Shown: piece by piece, positions 46,791-60,200 of the stretch
Numbering within the stretch: position 1 is the first letter of the stretch
Layout of the letters: every line of letters starts with the position of its first letter
NCBI GenBank assembly: GCA_963669155.1
Contig: CAVLGW020000017.1
Location: forward strand, 62,001 to 126,000
DNA: 64,000 bases
Reading direction: 5' to 3'
Source: Arbacia lixula
Lineage: Eukaryota; Echinodermata; Echinoidea; Arbacioida; Arbaciidae
Position numbers and translations under genes: made by a program
The notes under the pieces: model-generated
Told to the model about the DNA's origin: nothing
Databases searched by the model: none
What the model saw: only the letters and a program-made list of their open reading frames with translations

Positions 46791-48278
46791 ACAAGATATA
46801 CGTTTGATCTCGTGGAGATCAGCTGATGACATAATTATAATGCACTAAATTACTACATTACTTAGTAATGTAGGGCTGATTAGTATGAATTTGCTGATCA
46901 TTACTTACTCCCTCTCATCCCCTTCTCCTATACATACTGTTTGTACTTGTCATTTGTTGAGTGGCCGTTCCATGTTTATAGCCGGGAGCCATTAAAATAA
47001 CGCCACATAAGCTGCCGGATAATCAAATAACTGAAGTGTGATAAGAAAGGTAATAAAAATATTATAGTTGTTTCTTTCTTGCAATGGCAGCACCAATCAT
47101 ATCAGAACTTGAACATGTGATTATAAAATACAGGAATAAATATATCATTTGATTCCTGCATAGTGAAATCCGTGTCATGTGCCCGGTCATGTGACACTGG
47201 TCTGTATAATTAAAGAATACCCTAGTATGAGACGTTTATAAATCCCTGTCAAACTCCGTCCCTGGGACTTTAAATGGTTCAAGTCCCGGTTATAGAGGAA
47301 GCACACTCAATACGCCACTTCACTTCTCTTCATTTCACTTCTCGACTAAGAGCAGGTTGACGACCCAGTGGAGTGGACAGCTACTTGAAAGCTATACAAT
47401 TACCTGCACACGGGTGAGAGATACCAACCCCCGTGGTTGATCACCCCAGAATGGTAGCCTACAAACGGTATCAAAAGCTCAATGAACGGCAAATTGCATA
47501 CAAATGAATGGAAGTAAGAATGACCAATCAGCTCAAATCACATCAAAATACATGTACGTTTCTACAAACATAAAACGGACACACGAAACTAACATTAACA
47601 AATAGGCCTACAAATTGACAGCTATAATACTAATAGGCAACTGACAATAGAAAGAACCGAAAGAATCTTCTCCCATCCTCTCCACTTAATCGACTTTCTT
47701 TCTTCTTTCACTTGCTCTCTGAACAGCTCTTTTCAGAGTTATTCCGAAAGAATTAGAACAGCCCAACAGTCCTTTCGAGGACTATCATAGCCATGCCACC
47801 GTGAAACTCATCGTGCAAAAAATAAAAACAGGTTGAGATATCAACAAATGGGTCTGAAGCTTGTGTGCATAGACTAACTGTACGCCAGAGTGGCCGTAGC
47901 GTCTCGTCGCATAGCTCACTTCGCAACGGTGCCGCCTATGCTACTCCTTTATTCACTGTAAAAGTTTTAGGATAATCCCGTGGAATGGCGTTTGTAACGT
48001 ATAGGCCGTTCCGAGTGACACTGTCGATCAATTATATTTCACCAGCTTAGGCGCGCGCACTATGCTCTTAACGCGTTAACGGCAATTCAACAAGTTTATA
48101 TTTTACTTGCGAGTAAAATGGCTCGAGCAGCAGGAGGAACTGTGAGACCCTGATTAAACCGGCGGCGCTACGGCTACGCCTACGGCCGAATGGAACTCTG
48201 CTTCTGGTATCCAGCACATTCTGGACATTAGTTTTAGGTTTTTTACTTCTTCATCGTCATCTTACAGCTGTCAACAAA
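46791..48278. promoter_or_regulatory. intergenic region and putative promoter of the large gene
   Basis: No exon recognised. The part from about 47880 to 48210 is clearly CpG-richer than its surroundings and holds a short upstream ORF (ATG 48117, 11 codons, MARAAGGTVRP). This fits a 5'UTR/promoter for the start at 48279. If the unrecognised minus-strand gene begins here, the promoter would be shared. That is inference. Confidence 0.4.
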
Positions 48279-51200
48279 ATGGAGAAAAGATCTGCAAAGT
48301 TCAACGAGGAGCCAAAGCAGCAGGTATGATTGATATTCTACCGCCAGCAACCTGTTGTTAGCTAAGCCGGCGCAACGGGGCGGGTGTACCTCCTAATTCC
48401 GCACAGTTGGCTTTAACCTGCGCGTCCGCACTTGTCTTGTCCGAAAAATCTGATGGTTTCAACTTTGAATACAGTCTTGCTCTTCACAGTTCATTAAATT
48501 CTGTACAGTGATAGGAAATAGAACAAATAACGAAACAGTTAAACAAACCATCTCTTCAGTAGACAGTACATCACGTAAATGTAAACATTAGGTACAGCAC
48601 TTCAGCACAGACACTTCAGCACAGACACATTCAAGTTAGGAAGACACATATACTAGATAGACCTGGAAACTCGACTGCAGAAACAACTGTATTTTTCCAG
48701 TAGATCCGGTAATAAAGGTAATAAAGGTAATTAAGAAGAGTCTACAACATCAAGTAGTATTAGAACATCTAGACTCAATTTTTTTTTTAGTTTTTTATTT
48801 TTACTATTTTTAGTTTGCTACATATGACAGGATTCGCTCAGTTGTATGACACTTCAACTGGTTGATGTTGTTGGACATCCTGTACATCTTGACATTTCAT
48901 AAAACTAACAAAAGCTCTCAAATATTCAATTGACGTAATTTTTGAGAGTCCAATTTTATCAAACTTTAAATTGTTAGAAAAAAAAAAGCATTAGCATTAC
49001 AGCAGTTCTAAACATCTAGACTAGTAGATCTACAACAGTTGCGGTAGAACATCAAATTTATGTTGTTTATGTTTTACTTATTTCTGTTTCTGTCACACTC
49101 TCACTTCTTTTCTTCCTCACCCCCCCCCCTTCCCCACCTCCACTCTTTCTCTTCATCTCTTCTGTGCACACTCCCCCAAGTTGGCGCTAGTTTATAAGTG
49201 TCCATATACTTTGGCACTTATTTTATGAATTTGAACCCTAAACCTAACCCTGACCCTAAAGCTAACCCTAAACTTAATTCTAAACCTAACCCTGACTCCA
49301 ACCGTAACCCTAGACAACTTCTTTGCTGTTGAATTCGTCCAAAAAAGTGATTTCTAGGTCTGCATAAGCCTGTTCACTGTAGCTAGGCCCTAACCTAGCC
49401 GACCTAGCCCCGGGACTGCTACGCGGCTAGCTACCTGTGACTAGTAGGCTGCCGTGGAACAACTTATGAACTAGCGCCCACAAGTTCTGTGTCTGGCTTG
49501 CTATCAAAATTTGTTTATTATAAAACAAATAATAACACATAATGTGTTATTATTTGTTTCCAAATTCCATTTTATTCATGCGTAAAATGAATGACTCATG
49601 ATTCCTGTTTATTTCCAGTACTGGCTGAAGCCAACTGCAGATGCCCTAGCGAAATTAGATGCTATCCAATCGTCTGTCAACAACATGAAACCAGCCAGTA
49701 CTTTCAACGTCCAGTCAGTATGGCGTCCTTCAAGCTCGACACCAAATGAACTTGTGGAAGACACAGCAATGCAAGAGCTTCGAAATTTTGTCAGCGCCAG
49801 GGCGTCTTCTTACACTGAGCTGGAAACCAAACCACCGCTGTCTACGGTGAACATTCAGAAAACAGCGTGGTAAGTTTCTACAGTGAGCTTGAGAAAAACA
49901 ATTGTGTACATGTAGATAGATTTTTAAAGTAAGTTAATGCTTTAGCTTCCCGGTGTAACTATTTAATTTTTGGTTTCATTCTTTTCACATGGGTGTACCC
50001 AATTTGTCAAGCCACTGACAGGTAATCCTTTTTCTTCATTGTTTATAATACTTACACATGAATTCTCTACAGGACTCATGTTGAGTCGATTTTCATTAAT
50101 CGTCATTATTACACATATTATATTTCCTATGTTATTTTATATGTTGATATGATACATATTTCAATGTTGCATATTTTTTATTGTTCAAATCAAATTTATG
50201 AAATGAAGAATTGAATTGAATTGAATTGAATTGTATTGTACAGGGGTGGTATTCTAAAAGAAATTAAGATTGGACATGAGTTTTGACTAAGGTCCCCTAC
50301 AATCCATGACTGATTATCCTATCGGCACAGTTTTGGATTTTAGTCAGTTTTCAGAATACCAACTGTAGCTAACATAGTTCTTTCAGGATAACACCTCAGG
50401 TCTGCGCAAGCATTTATTTTGTAGGAACGTTTTCCATGTTTATGCCGTTTTAACAGGACATTTTGGCATTTCTTGTGCGATTTTTAAAGTGTTTTCACTC
50501 AACCATGACACGAAAATGACTTCTTATGTTTACATAACAGGTCAAGTTACATCTTTGTCAAAATATCCAGAGTTTTATTTTTTCACAAAAATACTGGGTT
50601 TTTAAAAGTTTCAAACTCAAGAGGAATGCGTATTTGTTAAACGGTCTCCACCCAACCAGAACAACCTGATTAAAGTCAAAGGCTGCTTTCAAAAAGGAAC
50701 AAAACAAAGTGGATGGTTGGAAGATTAAGGAAGCTATGGGTGTTTGTTCAGAAGTGCCTGGCAGATTTTCTTTCAGTATCCCTTGGTCTTGCTCCTCCAG
50801 GATAAAATCTGTAGGAGACTGAGCAATGAGAGTTTCCTTCAGTCAATTTCAACACATCACTGTCATATTATAAATCATATATTCGGAGTATTGATTTTAT
50901 CTTCTGATTGCATTATCATGCATTCCTGACACACAGCATCACATTTTATGTTACGACACAGGTGTCAAACAGTATAATCACTGAACTTAACACACTGGCA
51001 ACTCAAACTGTACAAGTTACGTTTATTATCCTTCATTGCACAGGGGAAGTAATACATCCATTCCAGACCTCATCAAGGCTCAGGGTGAGCGACAGCGGCA
51101 GAGGACCAGTAGCAACCCTCGTCGCCCCTGGAGTGGCCGCAAGGTGCCCCCCAGCCCCACTTCTCAGCGAAGAAGCAGCAGCAGTAACAGCAATGTAAGC

Positions 51201-54200
51201 CAAGGAGCCAGTGGGGTCGAACCTGCCAAGGATACCAGAGAGACTTTTATTACAGGTACATAAAAAGTATGAAGCTGGTCTAACTCTCGATATACATATT
51301 TATAAGTGCTGGAGCTGCCAAGGAGATAGGAGAGGTTTTTATTTCACGTATACGTGCTATTCTAACAGTGAATTGAAATAAGTACTCGGGGCGGCCATGG
51401 AATTTAGACTTTTATTGCAGGTAAAGTATAGAGCTGGTTTAACTTTATATAAAAGTCTTATCAGTGATCTAGCTGCCAAGGAAAGAAAGAGAGACTTTTA
51501 TCGTAGGTATACAAAGTTTGGAGCTGGTCTAACTCTAGATGTACATTTTCATAAGTGCTCTAGCTGCCAAGGAAATAAGAGAGATTTTAATTTTATTCAT
51601 ACAAAATATGGAGCTGGTCTAACTTTGGATATATGCAGTAAGTGTTATAAGTTCTCGAGCTGCCATGGAAACAAGAAATATTTGTATTATTTTTATGCAA
51701 AGTATCTCATTTAACTTTGGATATCAGTTTTATAAGTACTTCAGCTGCAAATGAAACAAGAGAGACTTTTAAAACAGGTATGCAAAGTATCTGGTTTAAC
51801 TTTGGACATAATTTATAAGCACTTTGGCTGCCGAGTAAACAAGAGAGACTTTAAAAACAGTTATGCAAAGTATCTGGTCTAACTTTGGATATAAGTTTTA
51901 TAAGCACTTCGGCTGTCAAGGAAACAAGAATGACTTATAAAACATGTATGCAAGGTATCTGGTCTAACCTTGAATATAACTTTCATGAGTACAGGTATTA
52001 CACATATTACAGATTTGCAAACTATTCTTCATCCAGTGTTTCTTCTAATTATGTGATTGTTGATATTCAAATGTTAGTGAAAGGCTCAAGGTCCGTCATG
52101 TACGAGGCCAGCTCCAGGCCTCCCAGTGGCCGCTCCCAGCCACCGTCTTCAAGCACAGTCCCACCTACTCCCTCAGGTGATGTGTTTGAGTTAATGGAAG
52201 CAGCGAACAGGCAAGCAGTTGAAGGAGATTTTCAGGAGGACAACAAGCTGGAAGAGTTCTTGAAGAGTCAGCCTAATTCCCACAGACATGAGCTATGTAA
52301 GTGATATATAATTTATATGCATTTGCTTGTTTTTTATACGATGTCACCATATGGGTAAGCCTCTAATTCTTTTATGCTTCTGGTGGCATTAGCCTTTCCA
52401 GATATCGTTATCTCAATATCTAAAAATGTTTGACCCAATTTAATCAGACTTGGTAAAATGATGACAGGACCACTAACTGGGTATATATTAGGTCAAAAAG
52501 GTCAAAGGTCAAGTGTCAAAATATAATATTTTACAGAATAACTCTATAAAGATTAAGATAATGATAATGATTTTGGATCACACCTTGTTGTTCAACGTTC
52601 AAGGTATTTCTATAAAAACGTGAATGTTTACTGAATTATGAGGTCACAGGTCAATGAACTTTGCCAAAACTTGATATTTTTCACAACAAATACAAATCCG
52701 ATATTTCAATACCCACTTAAATCCGTACAAAGATTGATGGTGATATGGAGGAAAAAAAGGAAACATTTTTTAAAAAATCAATGAAAGGTCACAGGTCATT
52801 GAACATAGTCAAGCATTTCCCAAATTGACGAAAGTTACGTCATTCTCCCAATATAGAATTTAAATTTCCCAATGTTATCCAAACTTGATACTGTGTAAAG
52901 GTGTATTTAATACCACATGGACTTATCCTTGTGACGTACAAGAGGTAAAAGGTCAATGAACTTTGTCACTCAGAACTAGCTCAAAACAACCTAAAAGTAA
53001 TGCTTTTTGCAAGAACTAGAAATCCAATATGGTCCAATCTCAACCCAATGTAATATAACGATGGACTACTATATGGAAATGGGATTTGAGATCAAATTAT
53101 TCAGAGGTCAAAGAACTTTCCTAAAATTGTACGGAAGATGTTGATCCTAAAATTGTCAAAAATGTCAAAATGTTATATTCAATTTCTACCAGACATGGCA
53201 CAGATGGATCACTATGTGAAGACATTGTCACGGTCAAAGGTGAATGAAATATGGCAATAATCAGGCATTCAATTGCCCAATTTCAATTAAATGTTTTATT
53301 TTTCTGAGCATGGAAGATTGGCAATTCAAACTACACGTAGATAAAGGTGGCCAGGAGGTATAGTTATCAGATGCCTGGCAGTTGGATTGCCCTTGTTCCT
53401 ACAATGTACTGGCGTAGAAATCAGAATTACTTTTTTTGTATATGTAGTTGAAATAAACTATTAGAATAGTTTTTATGTCTTGAGATGGCGCTATGTTATA
53501 ACTCAACCAAATATCTCAATTAACTGATAAGACTTTCAGTCAGATATGTACATGTAGGCAATTGTCAGAGATCTCGGTAAAAATTTTAAAAAGATACTTT
53601 ATGCAGTTACTCAACAAACATCTCACCAAACTTCACCAAACTTTGGACAATTAAAATTTATGACAGACCAATTTATTGATTAGACTTTGTGTCATATAGG
53701 TCAATGGTCACGTGTCAAGGTCAAGTCCTGGGGGATGGTCATAGATTAATTGTTGTTTATTGATAAAAACATACTTAATATGAAACTCCAGAGACTTATT
53801 CAGCTTACAGTGAACAGATATACAGCTATTTCAAATAAACAAATCACATACATTTAAGAGGTATTAATTAAATGGAAACAAACAACTGTGAGAGTTATAT
53901 CGCAATTCTTGATTTTGATCTCTAATATTTCATGCAGTGTTTCATAGATCAAGGGCACATCCCCAAATTTCATGGGATATATGATGTATTTCAAGATGCT
54001 ATTTGGTGGTCTGTGACTTGTCACTTGACCCAAATCTTAATATCTGTAAATGAAATGTACATTAGAATAAAATTTAGTACATTTACATGAAGTTAACAAA
54101 CCTCTTGTCAATTAAACACTCAAGTAACCTGTTTTTACAGCTTTCATTTGAAACTCTTTTGACTTTTTTTTTTGTTCATGCACTGAAAGTTCTTGGCATG

Positions 54201-57200
54201 CCAAAAGTTCAAGCATGGTTGAGTTTATGGATGGCACGATTTGATAATGAGCATCAAAAGAAGCGCCGATCAAATAACATTTGTTATCTCAAGATTCAAC
54301 ACTGTATATGCTTGGTCATGTGTCTGGACTACTGGGTATCAAACACTGATTCTATTGATCTGCTGTTAAGGAAACCATGCCAAAAATTTAGTCAGTCCGT
54401 CCATGACGATCTTCCATTATTGATCAGGCCCTACAGTAGAGGAAATAACCGACACCAATCACCTGCCAGACAGCTGCTTTATGCTGTAACCATGGTAATG
54501 AGCCAATGAGCATGGCGACTTGATAGAGGTGGGGGGGGGGGGGCGTTGGTTTGGTAGAGTTCATACACAACAGGCATATATATTTCATTCTCTTGTCTGC
54601 GAGTGTGATCCATCCACATTGCTGTGATGACGATAGTCAGCGATGATATGATAGTGGTTGAAGATTGCAAAGCAATTACAGCACACATAGCGATCACCTG
54701 AAAAGGTCGAGAGTGACCATTCTTGATGGAGTCAGTGGAAGGAGAGCATAATGAACGATGTTGTGGCTGATAATACTGTTTGCATTTGACCATCCAGCAT
54801 AGTGCTAAACACAGAATGTTTTATATTCTCAGGTAATTATTACTTGTTTACATCAGTGTCATGTCTCTATGTATGTGTTTGCGTAATGCTGAATAGATCT
54901 TACGCGTACACATAGATGTTGCTAGAGGTTTTTTTTTTTTATTCATTTAGTGTTTACTATTTACTGCATGCTCAAATTTTGAAAAGAGTATTTAATCCCG
55001 TGAGTACCAAAGCATAAATGAATCATTGACCTTAAGCACATTACATGTTCCCATGGTAATAAGGGGGTTAAGAGTTGTATGTGACAGGGGGTTGGGGAGA
55101 AATGATTTGTGTTTTATGTGTTCTGTTTCTATGGCTGTTGTGTATTATACACAGTATATATACATTTCTCACATCTCTCTCTCATTCCCTCTCCCTTTAT
55201 CTTTCTCCTACACCCTTCTCTCCTTTTTTCTCTCTCTATCAATGTCACTTTTTCTCCCTCCCACTCCCCCTCTCACTATCTCTACCTTTATTTCCTTTTC
55301 TGTTTCCCCACCTCTTGCTCTCCTTCCTCTCTTATAATCTACTCGTATACCCCTTACTCTTCTTCTCCATCACACTGTATCTTGATCTTCCTTTTGTCCC
55401 CCACCACTCTCTCTCTCTCTCTCTCTCTCTCCCTCTACCTCCCTCTACCTATCTCTATATGTCACTCTTTCTCCCTCCCCTCTCCCTTCTTTGTCTTTTT
55501 CTCTCTTTTCTGTCTTTTTCTCTTTCGTCGTCTTTTGCTACCCTTGTTTTAAATTATCTCCCTCCTTCTGCTTTTCTCTCTCTCTTTTTATCTTGCTCTA
55601 CCTTTTGTTTTGTTCTATCTTTTGTTTTCTCGTCCCCCCCCTCTCTCTCTATTTCTTTCTCTCTTACTCTTCCCCTGTCTCTCCCTCCCTTCATTCTTTC
55701 TCTTTCCCTTACTCTAATGCTCACATCTCTCCCTTCCCCTCCCTTTTTCTCTTTCTTTTTCTCTTTCTTTCTGTCCTTTTTTTTTTTCTCTCTCTCTCTC
55801 TCTCACTCACTCACACACCCACGCCTTCTCTCTCTTTGCCCGTCGTTTACTCTACCCCAACCCGTCTTTCCCTTCCTCTCCTACCCCTCCCCCTTTTTTG
55901 CTTTTCCCATTCTACTCGGCAGCCAAGCTATCGGCTGCTTATGCCAGTGAGCACAGCATCTCCCCCCCACCTCCCCCTCCCTGTGCCTCCCCTGACCTTG
56001 AGAAGCTCATCAACGGAGGGCTTGACCCGGAGGAACCACACTTCTTCAAGGAGAAGAGTCAGCAAATCTCAACAAATCATCATGAGGAGGAGGAGGAGAA
56101 GGATGGAGAACGATTTAGAGCAATAAGCATTCAACAGGTTAGTTAGCATTCACCTCGTGGTGTGAATTACAAGAGTGGGTGATTTCAATCACTCACTATA
56201 AGTAGTATGTGGAAAAAACAATTGTGATATTGATTCCAAGGACAACCATCATTGATATGACAGAATCCTAATATTCCATGTTTTTAATGTTGTGCTCTAT
56301 AACGTTAAAAGTCCAGTTTTAGTACGTGTACTACAGTTAAACCACTGTTTAGTATCTGGGCCTGTGAGTTTGCAGTACTGTGATTTACATGAGTGAACAC
56401 TGCATTTATGTGTATTGCTATGATATATTTTTCTTTTTATCAGTCCTCTGCCCCTCCGCATCCGCTGCTACGCAGACCTACCCCTGAGCCATTGAGATTG
56501 TCCATGACCCTGCCTGATGCTGAAGGGGATGCAGATTATTCCACTGATGAAGATAGGTAGGTTTTTATCCTGAGCTCTCAAGAGATACATCAGGTTTTGT
56601 ATGCATTGAAACCTGCTATATGACTAAGTTTTGGAAAAGATTACGTTTTTGACTATATTTTAGGAATTATTTTGAATTGTGTGGGTGGGATTAGTGTGCC
56701 TTTTTTAGTATTACACAAATATGACAATATATGATTTAAGGATTAGTGAAGGGAGCTTTAATGAAATTGGAGATGAGCTTGTCAAGCACAAAATGATAAA
56801 TAAAATATATCTTTGATTGTGAGTTATGCTTTTTTGTTGCACTTGATTTGCACATTTTTTAAAGATAAAATGCTCAGCTAGAGAAGACAGAGAAAATAAA
56901 CACATAATTATGTGACATACATCAGCTAATGTGATTGAATACATAGTGGCAGTTTCAATTTGTCAGGATGTTACTTTGTACTCACAGAAATTATTGATAA
57001 ATCATGTCTTGTGATTTCCCCCCAGGTCATCTAATACTTCATCTCCTCAGCTATCGCCTGACATCGATGTGCAGAGTGTGACGAGTGAAGTGTCTTTACA
57101 ACCTGCCCCTCATCTTGCTGAGCCATTCAGAAATAGCCCTCTGGAGAGTGGTTCAACCCACAGTGGTGTAAGGAGTATATATATCACACCACGGGGAGAG

Positions 57201-60200
57201 GACACTACCATTGTCCGCAATAGGGGTGATGAAGACCGGGAAGGAGGTGATGTGAGTGTGCGGACTAGAGGGAAACGAGGCAGGCAGAGCGTCCACTTTG
57301 TGGACGAAAGGAACGTGACCTTTGACATAACTCCCAGGAATGCAATCTCGACCCACAAGCCTACCCCTCCTGTGAGTAGCACAAGACAGCAGCACCGACC
57401 GGCCAGTGCTCTGAGGAGCCCAAACAAACTCAAGGCAGATCTACAGAAGCAGAGGCCAGTATCTGCCCAGGGTAGCATCCAGAGGCTGGGCGGCTCTACC
57501 AGCTCAAAGGGACAGCAGGGGAAAGGGGTCTGCTTGCATCAGGCCGATGCTGGTATTGATGAGGATGACAGCTGTGAGGAAGGGGATGCCATGATGGAGT
57601 TGTACAGCAGGAGGAGCCGCGTTTCGACAAACGCATCGAGACGGAAGAAGCGAAACGAAGTCGAGACTATGATGGCACGGTTGGATGTGTCGGAGGAAAA
57701 CAACAAGGAGGAGGAAGAGGAGGGGGAGGGCGGTGGGGAGGAGGAGGGGGGAAAAGACAGCAAGCGTAAATCGGGTGTGGTGAGGACTGTGCATGTGTCG
57801 TCGTCATCAAGCGACAAACAGAACTACTACGAGAAGGCCATTCAGGCGAAGAAGCAGAGCCTCTACCGCCGGCAGAACACCGCCCCCTCCCTAACGACCA
57901 AGGTCATCGAGTTCAGGGAAGGGGGGCCTGCCATGGCAACCACGGGCGTGTCTTACTTCCAGGTTGTGACCCCACCCACCCAGGCCAAGCCCGTGCGCCC
58001 CTCCTCGGCCTCGAGGGGGCCAAAGAGGGGATGGGAGGATGGGAGCGGGGCAACGCACTCACCCGTCACCAGGGCAACAGTGGACAAGAGATCGGTGAGG
58101 CTCAGACTGATCAGTTGGTATACCCAATGTCCTGGAGCACACCGAGTACTGAGTGGTGTCGTCATATCTATTGTTACACAGGTTTCTTGTACTAAACAAC
58201 AGTCAATTATATGTTTCACTGGTCAGACATAGTCTAGCGGGCTAGTATTGGGCACTCCCAAAAAGAGTCCCCACTCTGATCATGATGTTTGCTCTATCCA
58301 CATAGTTTAGAGCCAGTTGTCTTGACAACATGGTCATGTGATGTCACACTTCGGTACACCGTGAGAAAAGTCTAATATCACTTTGTCACCGTGGTCACAT
58401 AAATGTAAGTGAATTTCAACCCACAAAATATAATGGATTGTGCCCTAACTCACAAAATATTGGACCTTACGGTATTTGTTTCAAACTCGGTTGGACAACC
58501 TCTAGACTCTAGAGACAGGTCAAATTGTTAGATTTCACTGTTTATCTCTAATCCAGCAAATGAGGTGATGATTTGTGCAGGAGGGCAGAGGCAATTCCTT
58601 TTTGCGCGGACAAAGCACTGTCAAATTTCTCTCATTTCTGATTGTTTTTCTGAACAGTTTGTGGAACAATCAATGCCTCGACCGACTTCTAGAATGGGGA
58701 GCTATCAGGAGACAGAAGATCATGAGAAAACAGCCCCTGGGGAATCTCAAATCATGTCACCTTCTAAAGCCCTTCAGGTAAGCACTTTGATGCTGGACTC
58801 ATGTCTGATGAAAATGGAGTTGTGTTGCCAAATCACTTTCTTGAATCTTTATGACATTGTTCTCCATTTCCCGTTTTCCATTCAATATGGAATTCTTTCA
58901 TTACTTTCTCCTATTCTTCTTTTGATCATTTCATTCTTCTATTCTTGCATAGTCAGCTTAAAGTTGAGCCCAGACATTTTGTTTAAATCATTTCTTTATT
59001 CAAGTTAAGGTAGCGCTCACACCAGGTCCGCTGTCATGCAAGACTCTCTTCTTCAGCCACTGTCGATCCACTGCTGGATGAAGGCCTCGATCAGCATGGT
59101 CTCTCCACTTCTCTCTCTTTCCATCGCATATTTATTCCAGTTGGCATCATGCCAGAATTGCCCTATCTCGATCATCCCTCCATCTCTTTCATTGTCTGCC
59201 TCTGTTTCTTTTTCCATCAAGAGGTGTCCATTCAGTAATTTGTGTACTCCATCTTCCATCTCTCCTTCTGGAGACATGGCCAGCCCATTCCCATTTACGT
59301 TGTTTGATTACTTTCATTATGTCCCTGACCTTGGTCTGCTCCCTTATCCATTTATTGGTTTTGCGATCTTTGTAAGTGATATTGAGCATATTTTGCTCCA
59401 TGTTATGTTGTGCGGCGGCTAACTTTCTCTCCATGCAAGACAGTGGCACATAATACAAAGATTATATACTTGGTCTTGTATTGTGAATGACTGAGAAATG
59501 AGTCACGACAATTCCTGGAACTAGTGGGATTTGGAATCGCCATCCATTCCTTTATGATTTGTCCTTTTTATTCATGTTACAGAGAGCAAGACCGAAGTCG
59601 GCTGCGCTGAAGTCCAAGCATGGAGTGATACAGCACAAATGCGGCAGGAAGAGTCCAAGTGGACTAAAACAGCGCCCTCACTCATCCTTTGTCAACTCTA
59701 ATACAGCAAAGGTAAAATTTGATATCCTGTATGTTTACATCAAATGCGAAATAGCCATATTTCCTGTGTTAGCAGTCATGTAATGTATTCCAAGTCTTTG
59801 TATATTATATGACAAGTAGTGCCTAATTTAGATCTGATAAATCAGGAACCAAATTAAACTCCTAATTAACGTGAATATAACTTGATGAGAGATTTTGCCT
59901 TGTACTTTAATTGTTTGTGGATCAAAAATGTTTAAATCAAATGCGAATAGCCGTAATTTCCGATGCTAGCAATCATGTAATGTGAATATAACTTAATGTG
60001 AATATAACTTGATGAGAGATTTTGCCTTGTACAGTACTTTAATTGTTTGTGGATTTTCGCATGGAATATTACTCAATTGTTTCAATTTTCTGTTTAGATT
60101 ATTTACACAGGATAAACATAGGATGGCTATGGGTTATGTAACACCCAAATTGTGAAAGAAAAAGGGGAGAGGTCCTATACATGATGGTGACAAAAGGATT

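Noticed and set aside
47260-47470. Structured-looking segment ('cacgggtgagagataccaac'), considered as an snRNA or first exon of the minus-strand gene
   Set aside because: It matches no spliceosomal snRNA I can recall, and no ATG exon with a phase-0 donor was found there.
55026-55950. Open frame of nearly 300 codons rich in Ser/Leu/Phe
   Set aside because: It lies in a C/T-only tract that cannot form most stop codons. Only its 3' border coincides with real exon 5 of the large gene, in a different context.
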